Under the pieces are notes generated by a model. The model did no database searches, was not told the DNA's origin, and saw nothing but the letters and a program-made list of their open reading frames with translations. Below, piece by piece: positions 29,750-38,564 of a DNA stretch of 64,000 bases. Location: positions 47,872-111,871 of the forward strand of contig CAVURO010000003.1 of NCBI GenBank assembly GCA_963743945.1. Direction: 5' to 3'. How positions within the stretch are numbered: position 1 is the first letter of the stretch; every line of letters begins with the position of its first letter. This stretch comes from JACOTK01 sp963743945. Lineage in GTDB: Bacteria > Actinomycetota > Acidimicrobiia > Acidimicrobiales > CADCSY01. Position numbers and translations under genes: made by a program.

Positions 29750-29782
29750 AACGGGCCCCGGAGCGTCACCCCGGGGCCCGTT
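29750..29782 (-). terminator. GC-rich hairpin between LPRTG gene and sortase
   Basis: AACGGGCCCCGG (29750-29761) pairs perfectly with CCGGGGCCCGTT (29771-29782) around a 9-nt loop. No T-tract follows on the minus strand, so it may be an attenuator that lowers sortase expression relative to the upstream substrate rather than a full terminator. Confidence 0.6.
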
Positions 29783-29809
29783 CGTTTCTCATTACCACTC
29801 CGTGAAGAC

Positions 29810-31189
29810 TCAGACGGAGGCACGACCCCTTCGGGCCAGACGCCGGGCGCCGAAGGCCAAGCCGAGCAGTCCGAGTCCGGCAAGGGACATCGCTGCGTCG
29901 CCACCCGTACGAGGCAGGACGTCCGCAGCCTTCACCTCGGTCTTCACCGTGGTCGGGGTGGTTGTCGGAGCATTCACCGTCGTGGGGGAAACGGCTGCCG
30001 GGGCCACGGTTGCCGGAGGTGCGTCAACGATGGCGGGAGCGCCACCGGCCGTCGCCTGGGCATTGCCGATGCTCAGCACCGCGCCACCTGCGAGCCCAGG
30101 CAGGACCTCGACCTTGAACACGTCCGAGGAGGACTTGGCCTCACTGCCGCCCGCAAGCTTGCCGGGGCCCTCATCGGTCACGACCGTCGTGCCCTTCATG
30201 AAGGTGATCTTCACCAGCGTGCCGATGATCGGCAACTTGATCTGCAGGGTGCCGTCCTTCTCGATGAAGTCGAGGATCTCGAAGCGCCTGCCCTCGCCGA
30301 GGCAGTCGGCCGGATTGGCAGCGCTGAACTGCACCGCCTCGGGATTGGTCTTGCCGCTGCTCTTGGCCGTCTTACGGTCATAGGAGGCGGACGCCTCGCT
30401 GTGGCCCATCTTCAGGCTCAGGATGTCCTGGCCGCACAGGCCGTTCGGCAGGACGTTCAGGGAGAAGCCATCAGAGCTTGCCGCAGACTTCACCTTGGAT
30501 CCGTCAACCTCGACCATCGACTCGGAGCTCCCGAGCTCCAGGGAAAGGAGGCTGACCGTGGCGATCTCGCCGAAAAGCTTCTTCCACAGCGCGTCGTTGA
30601 TCGGCTTGCCCGCCAGGGGGTTCAGATCGATATTCATGGCCTTGGCGGTGTCCGCAGCAGCAGCGGCATCAGGGGCTCCGCCGATGACCTTGGAGAACAG
30701 GCCCATGAGCGTATCCTTGGCCTTGCCGAGAAGGATGGATTCGTACTGGAGCTCGATTTCGGCGGCATCGGCCGAGCTGGAGGCCGAAGCCATGCCGCCC
30801 TTGATCTTCGCCTTTGACGTTGCACACAGCAGGCTCACCTCGGCCACCAGGCCGACCGGAAGAGGCGGAATCTCGCCGGTGGGGCACTGCTTGGAGCTGT
30901 CGGAGACATCTTCGGCGCCCTCGACCTTGGCCGCGCTCTTGAGGACGTTCAGCAAGGGGACCTTGACCGCATCACCCGTGGTGGATGCCTTCGGACCAAC
31001 CGAGTCGAGTTCGGCAGCGGTTCCGCCGACGTTGACACCGACGCCGGCAATCGACAACTCCAACGCCTGGCCACTGGCCGAGGCCTGATAGGACTCGGGC
31101 CTCGCGGCATGCGCCTGAGACGAGCCCAACAGTGAACCGGTCACAAGCAGGGATACTCCCACTGCACCGATGGTCCGAATTCTCTTCAT
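29810..31189 (-). CDS. LPXTG-anchored cell-wall protein
   Basis: A 459-residue secreted protein without a recognised enzymatic domain. It has a signal peptide ending SSQAHA (residues 1-28), an alanine/serine-rich body with several cysteines, a Pro/Thr/Val stalk, then LPRTG near residue 425, a hydrophobic helix (AMSLAGLGLLGLAFGA) and the basic tail RRLARRGRASV. The end is a canonical sortase sorting signal. ATG 31189 has GAGGAGAG upstream. The sortase lies just downstream on the same strand. It may be a surface structural protein or adhesin; the sequence does not say which. Confidence 0.88.
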   Translation of the reverse strand: MKRIRTIGAVGVSLLVTGSLLGSSQAHAARPESYQASASGQALELSIAGVGVNVGGTAAELDSVGPKASTTGDAVKVPLLNVLKSAAKVEGAEDVSDSSKQCPTGEIPPLPVGLVAEVSLLCATSKAKIKGGMASASSSADAAEIELQYESILLGKAKDTLMGLFSKVIGGAPDAAAAADTAKAMNIDLNPLAGKPINDALWKKLFGEIATVSLLSLELGSSESMVEVDGSKVKSAASSDGFSLNVLPNGLCGQDILSLKMGHSEASASYDRKTAKSSGKTNPEAVQFSAANPADCLGEGRRFEILDFIEKDGTLQIKLPIIGTLVKITFMKGTTVVTDEGPGKLAGGSEAKSSSDVFKVEVLPGLAGGAVLSIGNAQATAGGAPAIVDAPPATVAPAAVSPTTVNAPTTTPTTVKTEVKAADVLPRTGGDAAMSLAGLGLLGLAFGARRLARRGRASV

Positions 31190-31400
31190 ACTCCGACTCT
31201 CCTCAAGGTTGTCCAGGACCCAAGCCCTCAGCCATTTGCAAACTGTAGGTTGTGTTGCACGTCACAGTCGAATGGACTGCCCATTCATTTCGCTCTCGAC
31301 CATGGTCATTCCTTCCCGCAGTCGGATTCGACACAAGCTAACCGCGCATCCCCCCGCCTGTCGCATGAAGATGGTGTTGCGGAACGCAGAACGCCTCCGG

Positions 31401-31781
31401 TCACTGTTCGACACGCATGGTGGCCGTTCCCTCCAAGCGAATGTCGCCGATCAGTGGACCCACCAGCGGCACGTTCGTGGGCGACCGGTACTGCAACTGG
31501 ACGCTGACCCTGGTTCCCGGACCACCTCGACCGGATGTGCTGACCGTCATGCGATCTCGATCAAGCGAGGGGCTCGAGGCCATGGCCCCACGACGAGCAG
31601 CGGCCTCGGCGGGATCAACCGCAGCCTCTCTTGCGCCTTCACGCGCTGCGTGGATGACGAGAATCTGATCACGGACCACCACGGCGACCTGCAGGAGGAC
31701 CAGGACCAACATCGCGAGGAGCGGGAGGACGAGGGCAAACTCCACGGCTGCCTGTCCCTCATCCCCCTTGCCCCGCTTCAT
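31401..31781 (-). CDS. TadE-like pilus assembly protein
   Basis: A 126-residue minor pilin-like protein of the Tad system. The N-terminus GDEGQAAVEFALVLPLLAML is the TadE signature: a glutamate in the hydrophobic helix and a G-Q before it. It is processed by a prepilin peptidase and inserted in the membrane. ATG 31781 shares its A with the stop of the upstream pilin gene (TGATG). The longer open frame upstream is a shadow. It is the last gene of the tad run. Confidence 0.85.
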   Translation of the reverse strand: MKRGKGDEGQAAVEFALVLPLLAMLVLVLLQVAVVVRDQILVIHAAREGAREAAVDPAEAAARRGAMASSPSLDRDRMTVSTSGRGGPGTRVSVQLQYRSPTNVPLVGPLIGDIRLEGTATMRVEQ

Positions 31782-32020
31782 CAGCCGATCATCTTGAGCA
31801 GATTGTCGAACACCGAGTCCATCAGCTTGCCGATCATGTTGGTCTTGCGAGCCCACAGCGCGACGAGCAGCGCGAGTCCAGCGGCGCCCAGAAGGACCAG
31901 GGCGTACTCCGCGGTGGCCTGTCCCCGTTCGTCGCGCAAACGTTCCAGTCGATGTTCCGCTCGCAACGAGAACATCAACGCGATGACTTGGACGTGGACC
32001 AATAGCCTGGTTGCAGGCAT
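31781..32020 (-). CDS. Flp-type pilin, DUF4244 family
   Basis: A 79-residue small pilin candidate. DERGQATAEYALVLLGAAG carries the prepilin-like G-Q...E segment followed by a single hydrophobic helix and an amphipathic C-terminus. This is the DUF4244 pilin found in actinobacterial tad loci, the probable major subunit of the pilus. It is located between tadC and tadE, as in other actinobacteria, and translationally coupled to tadE. The N-terminal 25 residues are unusually long for a leader and may include an upstream start artefact. Confidence 0.82.
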   Translation of the reverse strand: MPATRLLVHVQVIALMFSLRAEHRLERLRDERGQATAEYALVLLGAAGLALLVALWARKTNMIGKLMDSVFDNLLKMIG

Positions 32021-32074
32021 GGCTCTCTCTCCTTGTTTGTTTTGGATGGTTCCTGTCGTTTGGATGGCTCCGGC

Positions 32075-32911
32075 TCAAAGCCGCAGTGCCTTGAAGGCGC
32101 CGGCCAACACGGGTGCCATCGTCAGAAGCCCGAATGCGGGCAGGACGCAAAGCACCAGGGGGAAGAGAAGCTTGACCGGAACCCGACGAGCGGCTTCCTC
32201 GGCACGACGCCGGCGTTGGCCTCGGACCTCGTCCGCCAGACGACCAAGCGTCTCGGTCAGCGGAGCGCCGTAACGCTCGGCGCCGACCAACGCCGAGATC
32301 AGTGGGCGCACGACCTCGTCGGTTCTTCCGATCACATCCTCGAGAGCATCGGCGAGTCGACGACCCAATGCCGCCTCGTCGGTCGCCCGTGCGAGCTCCT
32401 CCGCAAAGGGTCCAGGGGCGCGTCGAGCGACGGCCGAGACGGCGAGGGAGACGTTCATGCCCGACCCTGCCGCGAGATGCATCAGGTCCACCACCTCGGG
32501 CAGATGACGGAGGAAGGCAGATGAACGCCGACGTCGATCGGAACGTTTGCGAAGCGTCGGCAGCGCGAATCCGGCCAACAGCACAACCGCTCCAACAGGT
32601 GGGAAGACGAGGAGACCGCCGGCCACGGCCAGGACTCCCCAGCCGACTCGCCGCGCGCTGCCCGGTTCCTCCGGACGTCGCAACAGGCGGAGACCCACAC
32701 CGCCCACACGCTCGATGAGCCCGATCAGCCCGGTCAGGACCTTCGCCGCCGCTCCGAACTGCTCCACCGAGGACGGCGACGCCGAGACGAGCGCACGCAC
32801 ACGCCTCGGAGCGGGTCGATGATGCCACGCAAGGGCAACCACCAGTGCCGACGAGGCAGCCGCCGGAAAGGTGGCAGTCAAAGCTCCACCCGGGCCAGAC
32901 GCCGCATCCAC
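32075..32911 (-). CDS. tadC: Tad secretion inner-membrane protein TadC
   Basis: A 278-residue T2SSF-domain platform protein with membrane segments near residues 90-118 and at the C-terminus (LLFPLVLCVLPAFGLLTMAP). The T2SSF core includes FLRHLPEVVDLMHLAAGSGM, typical of TadC. With TadB it forms the inner-membrane base on which the TadA ATPase acts. The annotated ATG overlaps tadB by 34 bases; a TTG at 32881 that overlaps the tadB stop as TTGA is an alternative start. A 54-base gap separates it from the pilin. Confidence 0.88.
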   Translation of the reverse strand: MDAASGPGGALTATFPAAASSALVVALAWHHRPAPRRVRALVSASPSSVEQFGAAAKVLTGLIGLIERVGGVGLRLLRRPEEPGSARRVGWGVLAVAGGLLVFPPVGAVVLLAGFALPTLRKRSDRRRRSSAFLRHLPEVVDLMHLAAGSGMNVSLAVSAVARRAPGPFAEELARATDEAALGRRLADALEDVIGRTDEVVRPLISALVGAERYGAPLTETLGRLADEVRGQRRRRAEEAARRVPVKLLFPLVLCVLPAFGLLTMAPVLAGAFKALRL

Positions 32912-33858
32912 AAGGCGGCGATTCCGTCGAGGGCCAGTCCGCTCGTGAGGCAGGCCCAGCCTGCCGGCGTGCGGAACAGGAAGGAGGCCGCTGAGCCGTC
33001 CGCTGCCGATGCCAACAGAGCGAAGACCACGGGAGCGGCCACCAGAACGAGAGCAGAGTACCGAGCCTGAGAGGAAAGTGCGCGCACCTCCGCAGCGAGA
33101 GCGAGCTCGCTGCGCAAGGTCGCCGCGACCCCGTCGATGGCCCGGGCGTGGGCGCCCCCCGTCTCGACCCCGAGTGACAGCGCGGCAACCGACAGCCGCA
33201 CCCCGGGCAGTGGGCGCCGAGCTTCCCAGCGTGCAAGTGCGTCGGCGAGCGATACGCCGCCGGCCATGTCGCCGACCAGCGACCGGAGATCATCGGCGAT
33301 CGGCTCACCAGTCGCGGCAGCGCCCTCCTCCAAAGCCATGCGCAGCGAGGCTCCGCTGCGCATGGAGCGCGCGACGGATTCGAGGAGGATCGGCAGGTCT
33401 GCCCGGTAGCGATCACCGGAACGTTCGCGCATCGCCCACAGGAGTGTCGACGGGACGCCTGCCACCGTTGCTGCAATGAGGATTGCCGGACCCACGCCCG
33501 CCGCAAGCCGGGCGATCACCACACCCGATGCTCCCGAGATCATCCACGTCGGCCACAGGAGCTCGGGCGCCATCGGCACGCCGGCACGTTGTGTCGCACG
33601 ACCGAACCACGTCGGCGCCTGCAACAGCGACGGCAATCTCGCCATGGTCGCCTCGAGTGGTGGAACCGGGGGCGTTCGATCGGACATCGGCCCGGCAGGG
33701 ACTGGCGGCCTCGCTCCAACCGCCGGCAGACGACGGCCCACGGATGCTCGCCGCGAGACCAGCGTCGCGTGGCGAATCGCGATCATGCTCAACATCGCCA
33801 TGGTCGACACCCCGACGATCCCGACGGTGGATGCCACCGGGCGCCCTACCTCCATCAT
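32878..33858 (-). CDS. tadB: Tad secretion inner-membrane protein TadB
   Basis: A 326-residue T2SSF-domain protein. It has an N-terminal hydrophobic segment (VGIVGVSTMAMLSMIAI), a second pair of helices around residues 100-135, the T2SSF domain (LPILLESVARSMRSGASLRM, LSLGVETGGAHARAIDGVA) and C-terminal helices. It partners TadC as pilus assembly platform. Its ATG overlaps the tadA stop as ATGA, showing coupled translation. Confidence 0.9.
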   Translation of the reverse strand: MMEVGRPVASTVGIVGVSTMAMLSMIAIRHATLVSRRASVGRRLPAVGARPPVPAGPMSDRTPPVPPLEATMARLPSLLQAPTWFGRATQRAGVPMAPELLWPTWMISGASGVVIARLAAGVGPAILIAATVAGVPSTLLWAMRERSGDRYRADLPILLESVARSMRSGASLRMALEEGAAATGEPIADDLRSLVGDMAGGVSLADALARWEARRPLPGVRLSVAALSLGVETGGAHARAIDGVAATLRSELALAAEVRALSSQARYSALVLVAAPVVFALLASAADGSAASFLFRTPAGWACLTSGLALDGIAALWMRRLARVEL

Positions 33859-35036
33859 CCGCGCTCGAATCCAACGGTTGGGTCGCCGCGGCCGGGTCGC
33901 TCGGGCACCGCCTCCACCCCGCCGGCGCCGGCCAATCGGCGAACCCGACAGGGGCCATTTCCGGGGGCATCGGGACAGACCTCGCCAACTTCGATGATCG
34001 AGCGCGATCCGTCCGGTCGGCGAGCCACCTGGATCACGAGATCCAGGGCGGACGCCATCTGGTCCCGCACCGCCGCCAGGGGCAGGGCAACCGCGCCGGT
34101 GAGCACCATCGTCTCGATCCTGCGCAGGGCATCAACGGGCCCGTTGGCGTGACAGGTCGAGAGCGATCCCTCATGGCCGGTGTTCATGGCCTGAAGCATG
34201 TCCAACGCCTCGGGACCGCGAACCTCGCCCACGACGATGCGATCGGGACGCATACGCAGCGCATTGCGCACCAGATCGCGTACGGTCACCTCGCCCGCTC
34301 CCTCGGCATTTGCCGGCCGCGCCTCCAGTCGAACGACATGGGCGCCCGGAAGCTGGAGCTCGGCGGTGTCCTCGACCGTGACGATGCGTTCGCCCTCGGC
34401 GATGCGTGCCGCCAGAGCGTTGAGCAAGGTCGTCTTCCCGGCTCCCGTGCCTCCGGAGACGATGATGTTGTGGCGCGCGTGCACCGCGCGGACAAGGAGC
34501 TCCTCAACCTCGGGATGGCAGAAGTCGGCCAGCGGAATCCGTCGTGCGCCGAAACGCCGAATGGTCAGACATGGGCCGTCGATGGCCAGAGGGGGAACCA
34601 CGGCATTGACACGAGACCCGTCGGGAAGACGGGCATCGACCAACGGCGAGGAGCGATCGATCCGCAGTCCCAGCGGAGCCACCACCCGCTCGATGAGCTG
34701 TTCAATCGCCGCCGCGTCCAGAGGATCGCTCAGCATGACCCGCTCGAGACGGCCACGGCGCTCGATCCAGACCTGGTCGGGACCGTTCACCATGACCTCG
34801 GTCACGGTTTGGTCCTCCATCAGCTGCTCGAGTCGACCGAGTCCTGTCACGCGAGCAAGGACCGCTTCGACAAGATCGATGAGATCGCTGCCACCCAGGA
34901 GCGGAGCCTCCTCCCGGGCACGACGCTCGACTTGCCCTCGAAGCAGCTCCTCTGATCCCGACATGTCCCCGGCTTCCAGCAGGAGCCCGTGCAACCGATC
35001 GGCCGTGAGGCCGGGAGTCCGCCGCTCATGCTGCAT
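33855..35036 (-). CDS. tadA: Tad pilus assembly ATPase TadA/CpaF
   Basis: A 393-residue secretion-superfamily ATPase that powers pilus assembly. It has LMEDQTVTEVMVNGPDQVWI, the Walker A GGTGAGKTTLLNAL, the Asp box TVEDTAELQLP, the Walker B-like DRIVVGEVRGPEA and the His box STCHANGPVDALRR. Start ATG 35036 (MQHERRTPGL) is preferred to the longer frame, which would overlap cpaE by 80 bases; with it the overlap is 11 bases. Confidence 0.95.
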   Translation of the reverse strand: MQHERRTPGLTADRLHGLLLEAGDMSGSEELLRGQVERRAREEAPLLGGSDLIDLVEAVLARVTGLGRLEQLMEDQTVTEVMVNGPDQVWIERRGRLERVMLSDPLDAAAIEQLIERVVAPLGLRIDRSSPLVDARLPDGSRVNAVVPPLAIDGPCLTIRRFGARRIPLADFCHPEVEELLVRAVHARHNIIVSGGTGAGKTTLLNALAARIAEGERIVTVEDTAELQLPGAHVVRLEARPANAEGAGEVTVRDLVRNALRMRPDRIVVGEVRGPEALDMLQAMNTGHEGSLSTCHANGPVDALRRIETMVLTGAVALPLAAVRDQMASALDLVIQVARRPDGSRSIIEVGEVCPDAPGNGPCRVRRLAGAGGVEAVPERPGRGDPTVGFERG

Positions 35037-35688
35037 GGCGAAGCGCCCGTTCGAGGCTCCTGGGCAAACGTGACGACAGCACGCCGGCATCAACGGCGCG
35101 GGCAACCGCTGGATCGATCATCACCTCGGCCCAAACCGGCACGCCGAGTGCGCCCTCCACATCGTGGCGACCGAGCGAACGATCCGGCTCGGTCACCAAC
35201 ACGACGCCGGTCGGACGCACCGGAGTCGCCAGCGCCTTGCAAAGGGCCAGATAGCAGGGTCGCAACACCAGGAGCGAGATGGGCGCTGCCGCCGCAAGGG
35301 TGAGGGCAGCACCCGTTGGTTGCGTCCCGCAGTCGACGACCACCTGGCGAGGATCGACGGCCAGCAGAGCTGCCAGGACCTCGGATCGCCTCTGGAGATC
35401 GTCCTCGTCGACCCGCCTGTCGAGCCGGCCGGACGGCAGGACGTCAATGCCCCCCGGCCCTGCGATCTCGAGACGGGAGAGCGAATCCGATGGAACCTCA
35501 TCGCCCGCAAGGAGCCAATCCAACACGCCGGGACCGTCGTTCCTCATTCCCAGCAGTGCAGGGATGTCGCCGGCGAGATCCGCAAGCAAGGCTCCCGTGG
35601 ATCCTTGACGAGCGGCGAGGGCACCAAGCGCTGCGGCGATGACCGTGGTGCCGCTTCCACCCTTGACGGACCAACAGGCAGTGATCAC
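35026..35688 (-). CDS. CpaE/TadZ-like ParA-family protein
   Basis: A 220-residue MinD/ParA-type P-loop protein that begins at once with the deviant Walker A VKGGSGTTVIAAALGALAAR. It contains VVVDCGTQPTG and VLRPCYLALCKAL. In tad loci this protein localises the assembly machinery. It lacks the N-terminal receiver-like domain of longer CpaE proteins. GTG 35688 is the first codon of the tad operon; a TTGACA promoter lies about 80 bases upstream. Confidence 0.85.
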   Translation of the reverse strand: MITACWSVKGGSGTTVIAAALGALAARQGSTGALLADLAGDIPALLGMRNDGPGVLDWLLAGDEVPSDSLSRLEIAGPGGIDVLPSGRLDRRVDEDDLQRRSEVLAALLAVDPRQVVVDCGTQPTGAALTLAAAAPISLLVLRPCYLALCKALATPVRPTGVVLVTEPDRSLGRHDVEGALGVPVWAEVMIDPAVARAVDAGVLSSRLPRSLERALRHAA

Positions 35689-35767
35689 GAGGAATTCACC
35701 TCTCCACGACTGGCACTCGACCTGCGAGTGCCGTTTCGTACTCCAGGGGGAAGTGGAGAAAGCTCAG

Positions 35768-35795
35768 GGTATCTTTTCCGGCTATATCATGTCAA
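35768..35795 (-). promoter_or_regulatory. Sigma-70-type promoter of the tad operon
   Basis: On the minus strand a perfect TTGACA (35795-35790) is followed after 16 nt by GATACC (35773-35768). The implied 5' UTR before GTG 35688 is about 70-75 nt. Confidence 0.5.
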
Positions 35796-35845
35796 TTCAG
35801 TGATTTTCACGCTGAGTACCTTCGGGCGATCGAATGGGCAAAAGC

Positions 35846-35883
35846 AAGGAGGCCGGACGTCCGTACGGACGTCCGGCCTCCTT
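35846..35883 (-). terminator. Rho-independent terminator (19-bp perfect inverted repeat)
   Basis: AAGGAGGCCGGACGTCCGT (35846-35864) pairs perfectly with 35865-35883. On the minus strand the stem is followed by GCTTTTG. It lies just after the stop of the SOD-like gene and isolates it from the tad promoter. Confidence 0.85.
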
Positions 35884-35901
35884 TGGTGAAGGACTTGAGG
35901 T

Positions 35902-36447
35902 TTAGAACTTCACCGGGATACAGGCGAGGCGCGCACCGGCGGTGCCGTCGGGCGCGGTGGGAGCCGCATGGATGACGACCGAGCCGGCGCCGCCCTTGGG
36001 AATCACGAACGGCACCTTGGCCTTCGACGACGCCCGTCCTTTGCCGTCGATGACGAAGTCGAGCCATACCTCGGTCTGATCGGTGACGACACGACCTGCG
36101 GTCCCCGGCAGACCCGTGCTGTTGTAGTGCGGTCCGGCGAGAGCACCATCGCCCGCAACGCAGGGGCCCACGTGAACGTGCGCGCCGTACTCGACGCCCG
36201 CAAACGCCGAGTCCAGCCCGCGAAGGGAAAGACGAATCGTCGTTCCGGTACTCGTTGCCAGTGACTGGACCACGGCCCTCGCCCCGTCGGTCGGATCAAC
36301 CGTCGCCGAGAGATCCCTCAAGGGACCAACTGCCGTGATCGAGGTCACCGCTGCTCCTGCCGGCGTTGCCGCCAGGAGGACCGCAAGACCGGCAGCGCCG
36401 GCCATGCCCAGTGCTTGCCTCTTCTTCATCTTCTGCATCGCTCGCAT
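35902..36447 (-). CDS. Secreted Cu-only superoxide dismutase-like protein
   Basis: A 181-residue exported protein (signal MGMAGAAGLAVLLAATPAGA-like, near residues 15-34) with the Cu/Zn-SOD beta barrel. Copper ligands are all present: two histidines in YGAHVHVGPC, one in AGPHYNST and one in GSVVIHAAP. The disulfide cysteines (GPC and ARLACIPV) and the guiding arginine in GARLAC are also there. The zinc ligands are missing from the loop after AGPHYN, and the electrostatic loop between VVIHA and GARLAC is cut to about ten residues. These two losses are the hallmark of Cu-only SODs. Start ATG 36447 is set by AAAGGA seven bases upstream. A strong terminator follows. Confidence 0.75.
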   Translation of the reverse strand: MRAMQKMKKRQALGMAGAAGLAVLLAATPAGAAVTSITAVGPLRDLSATVDPTDGARAVVQSLATSTGTTIRLSLRGLDSAFAGVEYGAHVHVGPCVAGDGALAGPHYNSTGLPGTAGRVVTDQTEVWLDFVIDGKGRASSKAKVPFVIPKGGAGSVVIHAAPTAPDGTAGARLACIPVKF

Positions 36448-36578
36448 GATCGAATCCTTTCCCAGCCTCGAGACCATCCCGTGGCCTGCACCTGCTGTCG
36501 CGGACGCTAGCCCAACCGGTTCGCCTTGAACAGAGGAAGCTGCACCACCCGCGCAACCCCACGACATCGGGAGTCACC

Positions 36579-36584
36579 TAGGCT
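36579..36584 (+). promoter_or_regulatory. Putative -10 (TAGGCT) of the HAD phosphatase gene
   Basis: TAGGCT lies 7 nt before GTG 36592 with no Shine-Dalgarno, supporting 36592 as start over the earlier in-frame ATG 36526, which overlaps the divergent SOD gene's upstream region. Confidence 0.45.
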
Positions 36585-36591
36585 CAAGACG

Positions 36592-37431
36592 GTGGAGGCG
36601 GCCTTTTTCGACCTGGACAAGACGGTGATCGCGAGGGCCTCCATGGTGGCCTTTGCCCCGTCACTCCAGCGGGCCGGGTTGTTGTCCCGCCGGATGCTGG
36701 TACGTGCTCTGGCGGGCCAATTGATCTACATGCACTTCGGCGCGGACGAAAAGCGCCTTGCCAAGGTCCGCTCCACGGCGCTCGCGCTCACGCGGGGATG
36801 GGAACAGGCAAAGGTCGCCGCCATCGTTCGGGCGACCCTCGAGGAGGTGATCGAGCCGATCGTCTACGCCGAGGCGCTCGAACTCATCAGGACCCACCGA
36901 CAGGCAGGTCGGCTGGTCATCATCGTCTCCGCCTCACCCGAGGAGATCGTCGCTCCCCTCGCCGACTACCTCGGGGCGGACCACGCCATTGCCACCAAAG
37001 CCAGGCTCGACGCCCGTGGCCGATACAGCGGCGAACTCGATCACTACGCCTACGGTCCGGGCAAGGAGACGGCGATGCGTACGCTGGCCGAGGAGTGGGG
37101 CATCGATCTGGCGGCCAGCCACGCCTACTCCGACTCGGCCAGTGACGTTCCGATGCTCACCTGCGTCGGCAATCCGGTGGCGGTCAACCCCGATCGTGCG
37201 CTGCTGCAGGTTGCCAGGCAGCGAGGATGGGACGTAATGCAGTTCGTCCAACCCGTGCGCGTGCGGTTGCGACCGGCGGGCCCCAGGCGCGCAACAATCA
37301 CCACAGTCGCCGGTGGAGCAACCTTGGTGATTGTCGGCTTCGTGCTTTGGTGGTTCCGCCGGGTGCCCGAGGCACCGACGACGCTGTTCAGGCGTCGCGC
37401 AGCTTCTTGGTGGCAACAGCGCCGAGGATGA
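36592..37431 (+). CDS. HAD-superfamily IB phosphatase with C-terminal membrane helix
   Basis: A 279-residue phosphoserine-phosphatase-like HAD protein. Motif I is AAFFDLDKTVIARASM with both aspartates, motif II is in VIIVSASPEE, and motif III/IV is HAYSDSASDVPMLTCVG. A C-terminal hydrophobic segment (TTVAGGATLVIVGFVLWWF) is followed by an arginine-rich tail, so it is likely anchored to the inner membrane. It resembles the HAD-IB group related to SerB and lysophosphatidic acid acyltransferase-linked phosphatases; the substrate is unknown. Its 3' end overlaps the convergent microprotein gene by 44 bases. Confidence 0.85.
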   Translation: MEAAFFDLDKTVIARASMVAFAPSLQRAGLLSRRMLVRALAGQLIYMHFGADEKRLAKVRSTALALTRGWEQAKVAAIVRATLEEVIEPIVYAEALELIRTHRQAGRLVIIVSASPEEIVAPLADYLGADHAIATKARLDARGRYSGELDHYAYGPGKETAMRTLAEEWGIDLAASHAYSDSASDVPMLTCVGNPVAVNPDRALLQVARQRGWDVMQFVQPVRVRLRPAGPRRATITTVAGGATLVIVGFVLWWFRRVPEAPTTLFRRRAASWWQQRRG

Positions 37432-37462
37432 CCAGAACGGTGAGGATCAGGAGCTTCTTCAT
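37388..37462 (-). CDS. 24-residue single-helix membrane microprotein
   Basis: Reads MKKLLILTVLVILGAVATKK followed by four residues and a stop. It is a positively charged start, one hydrophobic helix and a basic end. It resembles the conserved DLW-39-type actinobacterial microproteins but ends before their acidic tail. The ATG at 37462 is the last methionine in a longer frame and has a GGTGAGG sequence upstream. It lies just downstream of the sigma factor on the same strand (gap 49 bases) and overlaps the 3' end of the HAD gene on the opposite strand. Whether it is expressed is unproven. Confidence 0.55.
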   Translation of the reverse strand: MKKLLILTVLVILGAVATKKLRDA

Positions 37463-37511
37463 GAGCCTCACCGTAATGGCCTGGTTCCGACTTCGCCAGA
37501 CCGACGCCTGA

Positions 37512-38450
<939 letters not shown>

Positions 38451-38564
38451 GTTGCACCTTCCGTCCAAGACTGCTGGGCAGCGACACCGCAACGAATCGC
38501 TACAGGTCGCTGCTTACGATACCGATAAGGTCAAGCCCTTCCGCCAAGAAAAAGGAAATACCAC

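Noticed and set aside
31401..33506. 701-codon frame over the tad genes
   Set aside because: Only the last 126 codons (TadE) are real; the rest is out of frame with TadC and TadB.
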